This document shows, piece by piece, positions 18,751 to 28,326 of a stretch of DNA of 64,000 bases. Made by a program: the position numbers and the translations under genes. Origin of the DNA: CAYMCO01 sp964388955 (GTDB taxonomy: Bacteria > Chloroflexota > Anaerolineae > Anaerolineales > E44-bin32); assembly GCA_964388955.1 (NCBI GenBank), contig CAYMCO010000009.1, positions 78,204 to 142,203 of the forward strand, given 5' to 3'. Positions within the stretch are counted from its first letter, which is position 1. Each line of letters begins with the position of its first letter. The notes below the pieces were generated by a model that was given only the letters and a program-made list of their open reading frames with translations, did no database searches and was not told the origin of the DNA.

Positions 18751-19035
18751 ATGCGCAAGTATGAATTGGCGTTTATCGTCGACCCCGACCTCGATGCGGA
18801 GGCACTGGCATCGATAGAGGAGCGCGTCACCGGCTGGATTTCGGGCGCCGGGGGCACCATCCTCAGCGCGGAGAGAGGCGGCAGGAAGCGCCTCGCATAT
18901 CCGATCCGCAAGAAACAGGAAGGATACTACTTCTTTCTGGATGTCGAAATGCCGCCGCATGGCGGGGCGGATCTGGAACGCAATCTGCGCTTGTCTGAGC
19001 CCGTCCTGCGGTTCCTCTTGACCGTGAGGGAATGA
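18751..19035 (+). CDS. rpsF: 30S ribosomal protein S6
   Basis: The 94-residue protein is ribosomal protein bS6. MRKYELAFIVDPDLD at the N-terminus and GGRKRLAYPIRKKQEGYYFFLDVEM (about 47-71) are diagnostic. It binds 16S rRNA together with S18. A ribosome binding site (AAAGGAG) lies nine bases before the ATG. ssb and rpsR follow in the classic order. Confidence 0.96.
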   Translation: MRKYELAFIVDPDLDAEALASIEERVTGWISGAGGTILSAERGGRKRLAYPIRKKQEGYYFFLDVEMPPHGGADLERNLRLSEPVLRFLLTVRE

Positions 19036-19071
19036 CGGCTGGGGAATGATGGGACGGAGAAGGAGGCCGTG

Positions 19072-19464
19072 ATGGCTCGAGGCCTGAACAAGGTTATGAT
19101 TATTGGCAACTTGGGGCGAGATCCGGAGATGCGCTACACTCCATCGGGCCGGCCGGTCACCACATTCAGCGTCGGATCCACGCGGACTTGGGTGTCTTCG
19201 GATGGGCGGCACGAGGAGACCGAATGGTTCAATGTGATCGCCTGGGGAAGCCTGGCCGAAATCTGCAACCAGTACCTGCACAAAGGGGGCCAGGTATATG
19301 TGGAAGGCCGGCTGCAGAGTCGGAAATGGGAGGATACCGAAGGACGGAAGCATACCTCCACCGAGATTGTGGCGGAGGAGATGATCATGCTTGGTGATCG
19401 GAGGGACTCCGATCGCCTTTACTCATCCTCCCCCGAAGAGGAGGATGAGGTTGATGCGGCCTGA
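19072..19464 (+). CDS. ssb: Single-stranded DNA-binding protein
   Basis: The 130-residue protein is a bacterial SSB with one OB fold: LNKVMIIGNLGRDPEMRYTPSGRPVTTFSV, ETEWFNVIAWG and GGQVYVEGRLQSRKWED. The short tail ends in acidic residues (SSSPEEEDEVDAA) and lacks the classical DDIPF tip, so partner recruitment may differ. ATG 19072 is preferred over the GTG directly before it. Confidence 0.95.
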   Translation: MARGLNKVMIIGNLGRDPEMRYTPSGRPVTTFSVGSTRTWVSSDGRHEETEWFNVIAWGSLAEICNQYLHKGGQVYVEGRLQSRKWEDTEGRKHTSTEIVAEEMIMLGDRRDSDRLYSSSPEEEDEVDAA

Positions 19465-19520
19465 TTCTCCCGCGGCGCCGATGGTTGAACGATTCCAGGA
19501 AGATGAAAAGGAGTGTCCCT

Positions 19521-19907
19521 GTGGCTGAGAGAAGGAAGCGCTACGAAGCGGAAAACGACGAGGACGAAGAAGATGCCCTGGATGAGGAAGAAGAGGAAGA
19601 CGAGGACGAAGGGGAGGGAGGCGGACGTCCTTCGGGAAGGCGTCGATCCGGGCCTCCCCGCAGGTCGTTCCGGGGCGGGCGCGGCTACGGACGGCGGCCT
19701 CGGCTGTGCCAGTTCTGCGCCGAGAAGACCAAGTATATCGACTATAAGCAGGTTGATCTGCTGAAGCGCTTCACCAACGAGCAGGGCAAGATCCGCCCGC
19801 GGCGGGAGACGGGCACCTGCGCCCGGCACCAGCGCATGCTGGCCAAGGCCGTCAAGCGGGCGCGACACATCGCCTTACTGCCCTATGCGGTGGAACGGGC
19901 GCCTTGA
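19521..19907 (+). CDS. rpsR: 30S ribosomal protein S18 with acidic N-terminal extension
   Basis: The S18 core occupies about residues 58-128 (LCQFCAEKTKYIDYKQVDLLKRFTNEQGKIRPRRETGTCARHQRMLAKAVKRARHIALLPY). It is preceded by an unusual N-terminal region of about 55 residues: an acidic run of roughly 20 Asp/Glu (about 8-30), then a Gly/Arg-rich stretch with RGG-like repeats. A normal S18 has about 75-80 residues. The GTG at 19521 follows AAAAGGAG by seven bases; ATG 19503 overlaps that site and is less likely. Confidence 0.93.
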   Translation: MAERRKRYEAENDEDEEDALDEEEEEDEDEGEGGGRPSGRRRSGPPRRSFRGGRGYGRRPRLCQFCAEKTKYIDYKQVDLLKRFTNEQGKIRPRRETGTCARHQRMLAKAVKRARHIALLPYAVERAP

Positions 19908-19961
19908 TCCCGAGGCGACGGCTTCACTTCCGATTGATCTTCCTGGGAGGAGAATAGGCGA

Positions 19962-21188
19962 ATGGCGCGCAAGCAATCCGGGGCGAGGATGACACGCAAA
20001 CACCGGGCGCATCTGCGCCGCGAACAGCGGCAGCGGCGGTGGGTCCTCGCCGGCACCATCGCAGTGTTTGCCGCCGTCATCGGCTTGGTGGGATTCGGCT
20101 GGCTGAAGACCAACATCATTGACCCTGGCCGCCCGGTGCTGACGGTCAACGGCGACGAAATCTCGCGCGAGGAATTTCGGGGAAGGGTGCGCCTGGCCCA
20201 GTTGAACCTGTTGGACGAATACAACTACCTGAACCAGCTCAGCGCCGCCTACACGGGCCAAACGGAGGTGCCCAGCTTCATCCAACAGCAGTTGGTGCAG
20301 GTGCAGACCCAGCTCGACAACCCGGAATCCTTGGGCCAGCAAATCATGGACACGCTGACGACGGAACTCCTCGTGCGTCAAGAGGCCGCCAGGCGAGGCA
20401 TCGAGGTGACGGACGAGGAGCTCGACCGGGAGATCGCCCACAACTTCAACTTCTATCCGGAAGGGACCCCGACTGCGCGCCCGACCGCATCCCCCGCCCC
20501 GACGCAGGTGCCGACGGAAGGCGCCGAGCCGACCTCCGAAGGGCCGACCCCGACCGTGGGGCCCACAAACACGCCGGCGCCTACGCCGACCCCGTACACC
20601 CTACAGGCATATGAGCAGGATTACGCTCAGACGATTGACGTGCTGGCCGGCTATGATATCCCCGAAGATGTGTTCCGTGAGCAAATCCGGGCGGGTCTGC
20701 TCCAGGCGAAGCTGGAGGAAGCCTTCGCCGCGGAAACCTCCCGCCAGGCGGATCAGGTATGGCACGAATACTTGGTCGTGGACACCGAGGAAGAGGCGCA
20801 GGCTTTGCTCGACCGGCTGGATCAGGGGGAAACGTGGGACGATCTGGTGGCCGGCTTCAGCGAAGGGGAGGCCGGTGCGCCGAACAACGTGGACCTTGGC
20901 TGGCTGACGCAGGACGACATGGCGCGCCGGTTCGGCGAGGAATATGCGCAAGCGGTATTCGACACGCCGGTGGGCGATGTCGGGGGGCCATTGGAGACCA
21001 GCATCGGATGGCACGTCTTCCTGGTGAAGGGCCACGAGGTGCGCGATATGTCCGACGCGGAATTCCAGCGCGTGGTCCAGGATGAATTCCAGAATTGGGT
21101 GCAGACCGCCAGAGACGCGGCGGATATCAACCTGGCGTCGGATTGGGCCTCGGCTGTGCCGCCCGTCCCCAACCAGCAGCTTCCCTAG
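19962..21188 (+). CDS. PpiC/SurA-type foldase with PT-rich insertion
   Basis: The 408-residue protein has a basic N-terminus, one membrane helix (about 28-46), a SurA-like N-domain (VLTVNGDEISREEFRGRVRLAQLNLLDEY), a low-complexity Pro/Thr-rich linker (about 165-208), and a rotamase domain (about 265-385: VDTEEEAQALLDRLDQGETWDDLVAGFSE, LGWLTQDDM, GWHVFLVKGHEV). It is an extracytoplasmic peptidyl-prolyl isomerase/chaperone of the PpiC family. The linker interrupts the chaperone domain and may allow the folding domain to extend from the membrane. It lies 54 bases after rpsR but probably is not part of the ribosomal function. Confidence 0.85.
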   Translation: MARKQSGARMTRKHRAHLRREQRQRRWVLAGTIAVFAAVIGLVGFGWLKTNIIDPGRPVLTVNGDEISREEFRGRVRLAQLNLLDEYNYLNQLSAAYTGQTEVPSFIQQQLVQVQTQLDNPESLGQQIMDTLTTELLVRQEAARRGIEVTDEELDREIAHNFNFYPEGTPTARPTASPAPTQVPTEGAEPTSEGPTPTVGPTNTPAPTPTPYTLQAYEQDYAQTIDVLAGYDIPEDVFREQIRAGLLQAKLEEAFAAETSRQADQVWHEYLVVDTEEEAQALLDRLDQGETWDDLVAGFSEGEAGAPNNVDLGWLTQDDMARRFGEEYAQAVFDTPVGDVGGPLETSIGWHVFLVKGHEVRDMSDAEFQRVVQDEFQNWVQTARDAADINLASDWASAVPPVPNQQLP

Positions 21189-21741
21189 CGGCTTCGTGCC
21201 GCCGCACACCGATTCTCGATCGTTGCGCCTCACGCGCCACAGCGACTGCGCATAGCCAATTATCAGGTAGGGCATACACAATACACAATGCACATGCAAG
21301 AGGGTGCATGCGGATTTTTGTCGCGCGATGTGATCCCGGGAGTGGACGATATTCGGCCCTGCGGGCTCGATGAGCCCCCTCCTCCCGCATTGCGCTTCGA
21401 TCGGCCTCCGGCCCCTTGGCCCCGCCCCTTGTATCAACCAACCCCTCCCCCACAGCGATCTCGGTATGGAGGAATCAACGCCAACTGTGGGGGAAGGGAA
21501 TTGGGGTGGGGGCAAATCCCGCCCATCTCGCGGGGCAGCGAACCGAATGCCGAGTCCTCTGTTCAAGTAGACCGCTGCCAAGCCGCACGGATGCATAATC
21601 AACTTGCTCTCTGCGCCCCGGGGCACAGCCTCTGAGACACGAGGCCGACGCCCTTGCAGCAAGTGAGCGGATGCACCCCATGCAAAATGACCTCTTGCTG
21701 GGGGGGCGGGCAGAGAATATACTCATTTTAATGGAGTCAGA
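21189..21741. other. Intergenic region upstream of rel, with C/G-tract inverted repeat
   Basis: This 553-base stretch has no supported gene. At about 21432-21510, CCCCTCCCCCACAG and CTGTGGGGGAAGGG form an inverted repeat followed by GGGGTGGGGG, akin to the C/G tracts near 17.95 and 31.39 kb. The rel promoter is at its right end. Confidence 0.55.
21695..21723 (+). promoter_or_regulatory. Sigma-70-type promoter of rel
   Basis: TTGCTG (21695-21700) and TATACT (21718-21723) are 17 bp apart. The start codon at 21742 follows a short leader with GGAG. Confidence 0.65.
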
Positions 21742-23913
21742 ATGAACATTTCCGGCCTGTTAGGGCTGCTGCCACCGGATACGAGCCCCGCGGAGCGGGA
21801 CATGGTCGAGCGCGCCTATCGCGTGGCCGCCGCTGCGCATGAAGGCCAGCGAAGAGCCTCCGGGGAGCCATATGTCCAGCATTGCCTGGCGGTGGCGGCC
21901 ATTCTGGCCGAGCTTAACGTCCCCGCGCCTGCCGTCGCGGCTGCGGTGCTGCACGATACCGTGGAAGATACGGATGTCACCCTGGAAGATCTGGAGCGCG
22001 ACTTCGGCGAGGAGATTGCGTCGCTGGTGGATGGCGTCACCAAGCTGGCCCAGCTTCCAAGGGTGAGCGACCACGACGGGCGGCCTCACGAACAGCGAGC
22101 GACGCGCGTGGCGCTCAACCGCGAGACGCTGCGCAAGACCTTCCTGGCGATGGGGGATGATGTGCGCGTCGTGCTGATCAAGCTCGCCGACCGTCTGCAC
22201 AATATGCGGACATTGTCGCATCTGGCCCCGGAGAAACAGAAGCGCATCGCCGAGGAGACGCTGGAAATCTATGCTCCCTTGGCAAATCGACTGGGGATCT
22301 GGCAAATGAAGTGGGAGTTGGAGGATCTGAGCTTCCGCTATGTGCGCCCTGAGAAATATAAGGAGATCGCAAGGCACATCGCCGAGCGGCGTGCAGACCG
22401 GGAGAAAGATATCCGGGCGATCGCGCAGCGGGTCAAGGGGGAATTGCTCAAGGCGGGCATCGAAGCCGAGGTGGAGGCACGGCCCAAACACCTGTATTCC
22501 ATCTACCGAAAGATGGAGCGCAAGGGAGTGCCCTTTGAAGAGGTGTATGACGTGCGTGGTATCCGTATCCTGGTGGAGGATGAATCGGATTGCTACCTTG
22601 CCCTCGGGGTGATTCACAGCAATTGGAAGCCAATCCCGGGCACATTTGATGACTATATCGCCACCCCCAAGGACAACTTCTACCAGTCCCTGCATACAGC
22701 CGTGATCTACGACGACGGGGGCACCCTCGAAGCGCAGATCCGAACCCCCGAGATGCATGAGAACGCGGAGTACGGGATCGCCAGCCACTGGCGCTACAAG
22801 GAAGGGCGGAAGCGGGACAAGGCTTTCGAGCAGCGGGTGCTCTGGCTCCGCAGGCTCATGGAGTGGCGGCAGGACGTGGACGACGCCAGCGACTTCGTGG
22901 ACGCGATGAAATCCGACGTCTTCGACGATCGGGTGTATGTGTTCACCCCGCGGGGGGATATCATCGATCTGCCGGCGGGCTCGACCCCCATCGACTTTGC
23001 CTATCACATCCACACGGAGATCGGTCACCGATGCCGGGGGGCGAAGGTCAACGGCAAGCTCACGTCCCTGGACCACAGGCTGCAGACCGGCGACAACGTT
23101 GAAATCCTGACGGCGAAGCGCGGCGGCCCCAGCCGGGATTGGCTCAATCCCAGCCTGGAGATGGTCAAAACCCAACGCGCCCGCGGCAAGATCCGGCAGT
23201 GGTTCCGGCGCCAGGATCGGGAGCAGAATATCTCCCATGGGCGCAATCTGCTGGAGCGAGAGCTCCATCGGTTGGGATTGGACAGCGTCTCGCATGACGA
23301 GATCGCCGATCGCCTGAGTTTCGGCGAGGCGGATGATCTCTTCGCCGCCATCGGCTGTGGAGACCTTCAATTGGGCAGGATCGTGGCCCGCCTGGTCGAA
23401 CAGCAGGAAGTGGAGATCAGTCTGCCGGAGGAGCCGTTCGAAGCTCCGCTGGAACAACCCGTGGAATCGGAGGAGATCAGTGTGCTCGGCCTTTCCGGCG
23501 TGCTGACACACCTGGGGCGCTGCTGCAATCCGGCCCCCGGCGATCCGATTGTCGGCTACATCACCCGCGGGCGGGGCGCCACGATCCATCGCAGAGATTG
23601 CCCGAACATCCTGCGCATCGATGATCGGGACCGGGAGCGCCTGGTGCAGGTATCCTGGGGGCAGCCGCGCGAGACCTACCCGGTCTCGGTGCGCATCCGC
23701 GCCTATGATCGGGACGGCCTGATGCGCGATGTCTCTACACTGGTGGCCAATGAGGGCATCAATATGCCCTCCATCAACGTGTCCACCAAGAACAGCCTGG
23801 CGACATTCGATTTGGTGATGGCGGTCACGGACATCTCCCAGCTCAGCCGGGTGCTCAATCGGCTGGAGGCGCTGCCCAATGTTCTCGAAGCGCGCCGGCT
23901 GAGGCCCGGCTAG
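21742..23913 (+). CDS. rel: RelA/SpoT bifunctional (p)ppGpp synthetase/hydrolase
   Basis: The 723-residue protein has the full Rel layout: HD hydrolase (about 20-180; HDTVEDT at about 71-77), synthetase (about 230-350; YDVRGIRILVEDESDCYLALGVIHSNWKPIPGTFDDYIA), TGS (about 395-455; VYVFTPRGDIIDLPAGSTPIDFAYHIHTEIGHRCRGAKVNG), a linker with a zinc-finger-like CCNPAPGD, and C-terminal ACT (about 645-720). The HD residues look intact, so it should both make and degrade (p)ppGpp in the stringent response. moeA follows 44 bases downstream. Confidence 0.96.
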   Translation: MNISGLLGLLPPDTSPAERDMVERAYRVAAAAHEGQRRASGEPYVQHCLAVAAILAELNVPAPAVAAAVLHDTVEDTDVTLEDLERDFGEEIASLVDGVTKLAQLPRVSDHDGRPHEQRATRVALNRETLRKTFLAMGDDVRVVLIKLADRLHNMRTLSHLAPEKQKRIAEETLEIYAPLANRLGIWQMKWELEDLSFRYVRPEKYKEIARHIAERRADREKDIRAIAQRVKGELLKAGIEAEVEARPKHLYSIYRKMERKGVPFEEVYDVRGIRILVEDESDCYLALGVIHSNWKPIPGTFDDYIATPKDNFYQSLHTAVIYDDGGTLEAQIRTPEMHENAEYGIASHWRYKEGRKRDKAFEQRVLWLRRLMEWRQDVDDASDFVDAMKSDVFDDRVYVFTPRGDIIDLPAGSTPIDFAYHIHTEIGHRCRGAKVNGKLTSLDHRLQTGDNVEILTAKRGGPSRDWLNPSLEMVKTQRARGKIRQWFRRQDREQNISHGRNLLERELHRLGLDSVSHDEIADRLSFGEADDLFAAIGCGDLQLGRIVARLVEQQEVEISLPEEPFEAPLEQPVESEEISVLGLSGVLTHLGRCCNPAPGDPIVGYITRGRGATIHRRDCPNILRIDDRDRERLVQVSWGQPRETYPVSVRIRAYDRDGLMRDVSTLVANEGINMPSINVSTKNSLATFDLVMAVTDISQLSRVLNRLEALPNVLEARRLRPG

Positions 23914-23957
23914 AATCCCCATTTGCCACGATCCTCCAGCGATCGGTCCGGAGGCGT

Positions 23958-25220
23958 ATGAACGATCTCTTGAGCGTTGAAGAAGCGTTGGAACGCATCC
24001 TTTCCAGCCAGGGGGCTTCCCCTCCCCCGGTCGAGCGGATCCCCTTGACGGATGCCCTGGGACGCGTGCTCGCCCAGCCCGTTGTCGCACAAGAGGACCT
24101 TCCGCCCTTCGACAACTCCTCCATGGATGGATACGCATTGCGCGCCGGGGACGTGCGCGGCGCCTCATCGAGGCGGCCGGCGCGCCTGCGGGTGAGCGCG
24201 GATATCGCCGCCGGAGATCAAGCTCCTCCCCCTCTGGGGGCCGGCGAAGCGATGCGGATCACCACCGGGGCGATGCTGCCGGCAGGCGCGGATTCGGTCG
24301 TCCCCGTAGAAGACACGGGTGACCCCGATCCCCAGGTGGGGGTGGATCTCCCGGATATGGTCGAAGTCCACCGCGCCGTCGAGGAGGGGGACTACGTCCG
24401 CAAGGCCGGGCAGGATGTGCGGCGGGGGATGCAGCTCCTTCCCGCGGGCCACCGGCTCCGGCCGCAGGATGTCGCCATGCTCGCCGCGGTGGGAATGGCC
24501 CGCCCGCTCGTTCGCCGGCGCCCGGTCGTGGCGATCTTCTCAAGCGGCGACGAGCTCCTGGAACCGGAACAGGCGCTCGGAGTGGGGCAGATTCGAGACT
24601 CCAACAGCTACGGCCTGCACGCGGCCGTCCGGAAGGCCGGAGCCGACCCGCAGCGGCTCGGAATCGCAGCCGATCGAGAGAGCGAGGTCGAGCGAATGCT
24701 CGAACGGGCCGTGTCTTCGGGAGCCAATTTGATACTCGGCTCCGCGGGCGTGAGTATGGGCGCGCATGACTACGTCCGGGACGCACTGCAGAACCACGGG
24801 AGACTTGAGATCTGGCGCGTGGACGTCCGGCCCGGCAAGCCGCTGGCTTTTGGCGACTACCGCGGCGTCCCCTTCTTTGGGCTGCCGGGGAATCCGGTCT
24901 CGGCGTTGGTCACTTTTGAGATCTTCGTCAGACCCCTGATCGATCGCTTGAGCGGGGCGAAGCGCACCCGGCGCCTCAGGTTGCTGGTGCGGCTGGAGGA
25001 ACCTGCTGAATCGGATGGCCGGGAAAGCTACTTGCGCGCCGTAGTCCGCCGGGAGGGAGCGGAATACCGGGCCCGCCTGACCGGCAGCCAGGATTCGGGG
25101 GTGCTCTCCTCGCTGCTGCTGGCGAACGCCCTGCTGATCGTGCCGGCCGGCGTGAGGCGGTTGGAGGCCGGCGACCAGGCCACCGCCTGGATAACGGGCG
25201 AGCTGGGCGACGAAGTGTAA
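23958..25220 (+). CDS. moeA: Molybdopterin molybdenumtransferase MoeA
   Basis: The 420-residue protein inserts molybdate into adenylylated molybdopterin, the last step of molybdenum cofactor synthesis. It has the N-terminal MoeA motif PPFDNSSMDGYALRAGDV (about 53-70), GAMLPAGADSVVPVED (about 109-124), the MoCF domain with RDSNSYGL and LGSAGVSMGAHDYVRDAL (about 255-275), FFGLPGNPVSALVTFEIFVRP near 310, and a C-terminal domain IV. A MoaD/ThiS-like protein lies in the window at 33 kb but in a different context. Confidence 0.95.
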   Translation: MNDLLSVEEALERILSSQGASPPPVERIPLTDALGRVLAQPVVAQEDLPPFDNSSMDGYALRAGDVRGASSRRPARLRVSADIAAGDQAPPPLGAGEAMRITTGAMLPAGADSVVPVEDTGDPDPQVGVDLPDMVEVHRAVEEGDYVRKAGQDVRRGMQLLPAGHRLRPQDVAMLAAVGMARPLVRRRPVVAIFSSGDELLEPEQALGVGQIRDSNSYGLHAAVRKAGADPQRLGIAADRESEVERMLERAVSSGANLILGSAGVSMGAHDYVRDALQNHGRLEIWRVDVRPGKPLAFGDYRGVPFFGLPGNPVSALVTFEIFVRPLIDRLSGAKRTRRLRLLVRLEEPAESDGRESYLRAVVRREGAEYRARLTGSQDSGVLSSLLLANALLIVPAGVRRLEAGDQATAWITGELGDEV

Positions 25221-25495
25221 GGTCGGGGGGGTTCGCGGGGGCTGCGGGGCGTCCCTTTGCGTTGTGGGGCCGCTCGGTGCGGGGGCTGCAACCCACCTGG
25301 CACAGCTCGGGATCGGAGCACGGGCTGCGGGTCTGCTCGGTCCGGCCGGCGGCGCTCCATCCGGCGCACTTCAGGATCGGAACACGGGGCGTGGAGGGCC
25401 GGCCCTCGTGGATCTCCGGCCTACGCCGATGCGGATGGTCTCACACATTGGGGGTAATGGAACAGGGTGGCTGCTTGGACGGCTCGGGGCTCCGG
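25221..25495. other. Intergenic region between convergent moeA and S1-domain gene
   Basis: It is very GC-rich, and I see no gene in it and no classical terminator with a U-tract. Confidence 0.5.
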
Positions 25496-26236
25496 CTAGC
25501 TCTTGGATGATTCGAGACGCTGTTCGAGGGTTCGCTGCAGGATCTCTTCCTGTGTCTCGTGATTGGACTTCTTCGGTGCCCCCTGATCGACGGCTTGATC
25601 GACATCCTGGTCCTTCTCGGGATGCTGCTCTTTGGCCTTCTCGAGCGCGGCCTTGAGAGCGACTTCCATGGCGGTGGCGGGCTCTTCAACAGGGGTATCC
25701 TCGACCACTTCCACTTCCCCTGAATTCTTCATGCTCAAGCTGATCTGGCGCTTCTTGCGATCGAAATCCAGGACCGTGACCTCGACTTCGTCGCCCTCCG
25801 AGACGACGTCCCGCGGGCTCTTGACATAGCCCTCGCTCATCTCGCTGATGTGCACGAGGCCCGGCCGCTCGGCGCCGATGTCCACAAATGCGCCGAAATT
25901 CTCCAGACGCACCACTTTCCCCGGCACCCGCATGCCGGTCTTGATGTCTCGCCAACCCAATTCCACCGGGCGGATCAGGGTCAGCTCGAGGCGGCCCCGA
26001 TCGACATCGATGTGATGCACCCACGCGTCGATGGTGTCCCCTTCCTTCACCACGTCTTCTACCCGATTGACCCTCCCCCGTTTCAGTTGCGAAATGTGGA
26101 TCAGGCCGTCCCGGTCGAGCCCGACGTCCACGAAGGCGCCATACAGCTCCGTCTTTGTGATTCTGCCTTCGATCTTCATCCCTCGCTTGAGGTCTTCAAG
26201 CGTCTCGGGCTCGATAATCTTCTCTTGTGATGCCAA
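25496..26236 (-). CDS. S1 domain RNA-binding protein
   Basis: The 246-residue protein has two S1 domains: GMKIEGRITKTELYGAFVDVGLDRDGLIHISQL (about 18-50) and GMRVPGKVVRLENFGAFVDIGAERPGLVHISEM (about 100-135), and an acidic, Lys/Gln-rich tail. It is shorter than ribosomal protein S1 and fits the Chloroflexota/Firmicutes S1-like RNA-binding proteins. I chose TTG 26236 because GAGGAAGG ends seven bases upstream and homologues begin at this point; GTG 26242 and TTG 26275 are in the same frame. Its role in translation or RNA stability is inferred. Confidence 0.85.
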   Translation of the reverse strand: MASQEKIIEPETLEDLKRGMKIEGRITKTELYGAFVDVGLDRDGLIHISQLKRGRVNRVEDVVKEGDTIDAWVHHIDVDRGRLELTLIRPVELGWRDIKTGMRVPGKVVRLENFGAFVDIGAERPGLVHISEMSEGYVKSPRDVVSEGDEVEVTVLDFDRKKRQISLSMKNSGEVEVVEDTPVEEPATAMEVALKAALEKAKEQHPEKDQDVDQAVDQGAPKKSNHETQEEILQRTLEQRLESSKS

Positions 26237-26301
26237 TTTCACACCTTCCTCGATGATCGCCACAATGATCCCCAAAAGGGTGCCCTTCGCAGAGCGCCGC
26301 C

Positions 26302-26307
26302 ATTATA
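26302..26307 (-). promoter_or_regulatory. Extended -10 of the S1-domain gene
   Basis: On the minus strand TGG-TATAAT forms an extended -10; no good -35 is present. Transcription would begin near 26295, leaving a leader of about 60 bases. Confidence 0.5.
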
Positions 26308-26315
26308 CCATGCTC

Positions 26316-28028
26316 TCATGGCGCCTCAGCCTGCGTGGTCCCTTGTTCCTCTGGAGAGACGTTGACGCGCGCCATTAGATACCATTCGTTCGCGCGCTCG
26401 AAGCGTTGGCTTGGGTCCAGGATCGGCCCGATGCTCACCCCCTGGACTTCGCGATCGATGGCGTAGTTGTACACAGGGTAGAAAAGCAGCAGGGAGGGCA
26501 CTTGATCTTGGAAGCGGTGCTGGAAGTTGCGGTAGAGTTCCGCCCGGCGGGCGGAATCGGGGGTGGTGCGGGCGGCCTCCAGCCACAGGCTGCTGTTCCG
26601 GTCATCGAAGCCGGAGTAGTTCTGTCCCGTCTCGATCTGAGTGTCGTGCCAGAACGGATACGGATCCGGGTCGGGATAGCGGGAGAGGTCGAGCGTGGTC
26701 AGGGCGGCTTCGTAGTCGCGTGGCTCCAAGTAATCGGCCATCAGATCCTCGGGTGCCACCGCGGTCAGGGACACGTCGATCCCCAGGCGCTCCCAACTCT
26801 CCTGCAGCAGCCCGGCGATCTGCGCATACTCCGGTTCATCCGGATAGGCAAGTTCGAACGAAAGCGTCTCATCCTCCTGGGTCCGCAGGTACTCCGGGCT
26901 GCCCGGGGTGGCCCCCTCCGGGATCTCCCAACCGAGGCCCTTCAGGAGGGCGCCGGCTTGATCCGGATCGAAGGGGATGGGCGAAAGAGGCGGTGAGAAG
27001 GCCCATGAGGAGGGCAGAATCGGGCCGGCGGCCACCACCCCCTGGCCGTCGAGCACCTCGTTGATGAGCCATTCCCGGTTCACCGCCATCAGGAGCGCCT
27101 TGCGGAAGTCCTTCTCGGCGAAGAACTCCTTCTGCGGATCTTGAATATTCAGGAACACGATGGTCACTTCGGGGAGTGGAAGCGAATACATATCCAGGTT
27201 CGGTTCCTGAAGGATGGTGTTGACGATCGCCGGGCCGACGTCCCCGATGCCCTGGATTTCGCCCGAATAATACGCCTGCAGGGCATCCTCGTCATTCGGG
27301 AATAGGCTGAATTCGATGCGCTCCAGAAACGGCACCTGCCCGTAGTATTCCGGGAAAGCGGTCAGTCGCACGCCGGTGATCTTCCCATCCTGCTGCAGGA
27401 AGCGATCGAATTGGAACGGCCCGCTGCCGATGGGATCCAGGTTGAAGGGGTGGTCGATCAGCTCGGACGCGCTGACGCCGCGAAGCAGGTGCTCGGGAAG
27501 CAGGCCTACGGACAAGTAGTCCAAGAACGGTGCGTAGGGCTCGGGAAGCTGGAACTGGACGGAGTAGTCATCGAGACGGATGACGTTGACTTCCTTCCAG
27601 AAATCCCCCAGATCGTCCGGCCCCGGGTAGTCCTCGTCCTGAAGCTTCGAAATGGTGTATACGACATCATCGGCGGTGACGGGCTCGCCGTCATGCCAGC
27701 GCGCATCCTTGCGCAGGCTGACGGTGTACAAGGTGGCGTCGGCGGAGATGGCCCATGATTCCGCCAGTTCGGGTTCCGGAAAGCCGCGCGAATCGAAGCG
27801 AACCAGCGAATCGTAGAGCAGTTGATCTATGGACCGGTCGATCGTGCTGTATACGTCCAGGACCGGATTCAGCCGGCTGATCACCCCGACCAGGCCTTCC
27901 GCGTAGACGCCTCCGCTGACCGGCTGGGGGGCGGCGACCTCCAGCACCGGCGCCTGTCCGAGCAGCAGGCCAATGATCAGGATGATGCCGCCCAAAGCGA
28001 TGAGGAGCTGCCAGCGGATGTTTCGCAT
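26316..28028 (-). CDS. ABC transporter substrate-binding protein, oligopeptide family
   Basis: The 570-residue protein is an SBP_bac_5 (DppA/OppA-type) solute-binding protein with an N-terminal membrane helix or signal anchor (about 7-26) without a lipobox. Family signatures are LVGVISRLNPVLDVYSTIDRSIDQLLYDSLVRFD, LRKDARWHDGEPVTADDVVYTI (about 105-126), NLDPIGSGPFQFDRF and the C-terminal FPVYNY-type strand LLLFYPVYNYAIDREV. No permease or ATPase genes are adjacent, so its transporter partner must be elsewhere. The ligand cannot be predicted. Confidence 0.9.
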   Translation of the reverse strand: MRNIRWQLLIALGGIILIIGLLLGQAPVLEVAAPQPVSGGVYAEGLVGVISRLNPVLDVYSTIDRSIDQLLYDSLVRFDSRGFPEPELAESWAISADATLYTVSLRKDARWHDGEPVTADDVVYTISKLQDEDYPGPDDLGDFWKEVNVIRLDDYSVQFQLPEPYAPFLDYLSVGLLPEHLLRGVSASELIDHPFNLDPIGSGPFQFDRFLQQDGKITGVRLTAFPEYYGQVPFLERIEFSLFPNDEDALQAYYSGEIQGIGDVGPAIVNTILQEPNLDMYSLPLPEVTIVFLNIQDPQKEFFAEKDFRKALLMAVNREWLINEVLDGQGVVAAGPILPSSWAFSPPLSPIPFDPDQAGALLKGLGWEIPEGATPGSPEYLRTQEDETLSFELAYPDEPEYAQIAGLLQESWERLGIDVSLTAVAPEDLMADYLEPRDYEAALTTLDLSRYPDPDPYPFWHDTQIETGQNYSGFDDRNSSLWLEAARTTPDSARRAELYRNFQHRFQDQVPSLLLFYPVYNYAIDREVQGVSIGPILDPSQRFERANEWYLMARVNVSPEEQGTTQAEAP

Positions 28029-28066
28029 TTCCAGGATTCGGGTACGAGATGGGTTGTGGATTCTGG

Positions 28067-28294
28067 CTAACCGACCATCACGCTTACGATAGCCATGACG
28101 AAGAACAAGGCGCTCAATCCGATTGTGATGTTGAACAGTAGCCGCTCGATCCCGCGCCGGACGTGAAAGCCGGCGCCCCCGGCCGGTTGGCCGCCTCCCA
28201 GCCCGCCCAGGCCGGCGCCTTTGCTCTGGAGAAGGATCACGGCGATCAGGGCGACGGAAATCACAATCATTGCGGCATGGAGATATACTTGCAC
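28067..28294 (-). CDS. secG: Preprotein translocase subunit SecG
   Basis: The 75-residue protein has two membrane helices with the SecG core VILLQSKGAGLGGLGGG between them. It is part of the SecYEG export channel. The start is GTG 28294, preceded by GAGGAGGA. It lies just downstream of prfB and has its own promoter in the short gap. Confidence 0.93.
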   Translation of the reverse strand: MQVYLHAAMIVISVALIAVILLQSKGAGLGGLGGGQPAGGAGFHVRRGIERLLFNITIGLSALFFVMAIVSVMVG

Positions 28295-28326
28295 GCAGAT
28301 TCCTCCTCTTCCGCTAGAACGGGCGG

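Noticed and set aside
21760..24168. 802-codon minus-strand frame opposite rel
   Set aside because: Antisense shadow of rel; no domain and no start signal.
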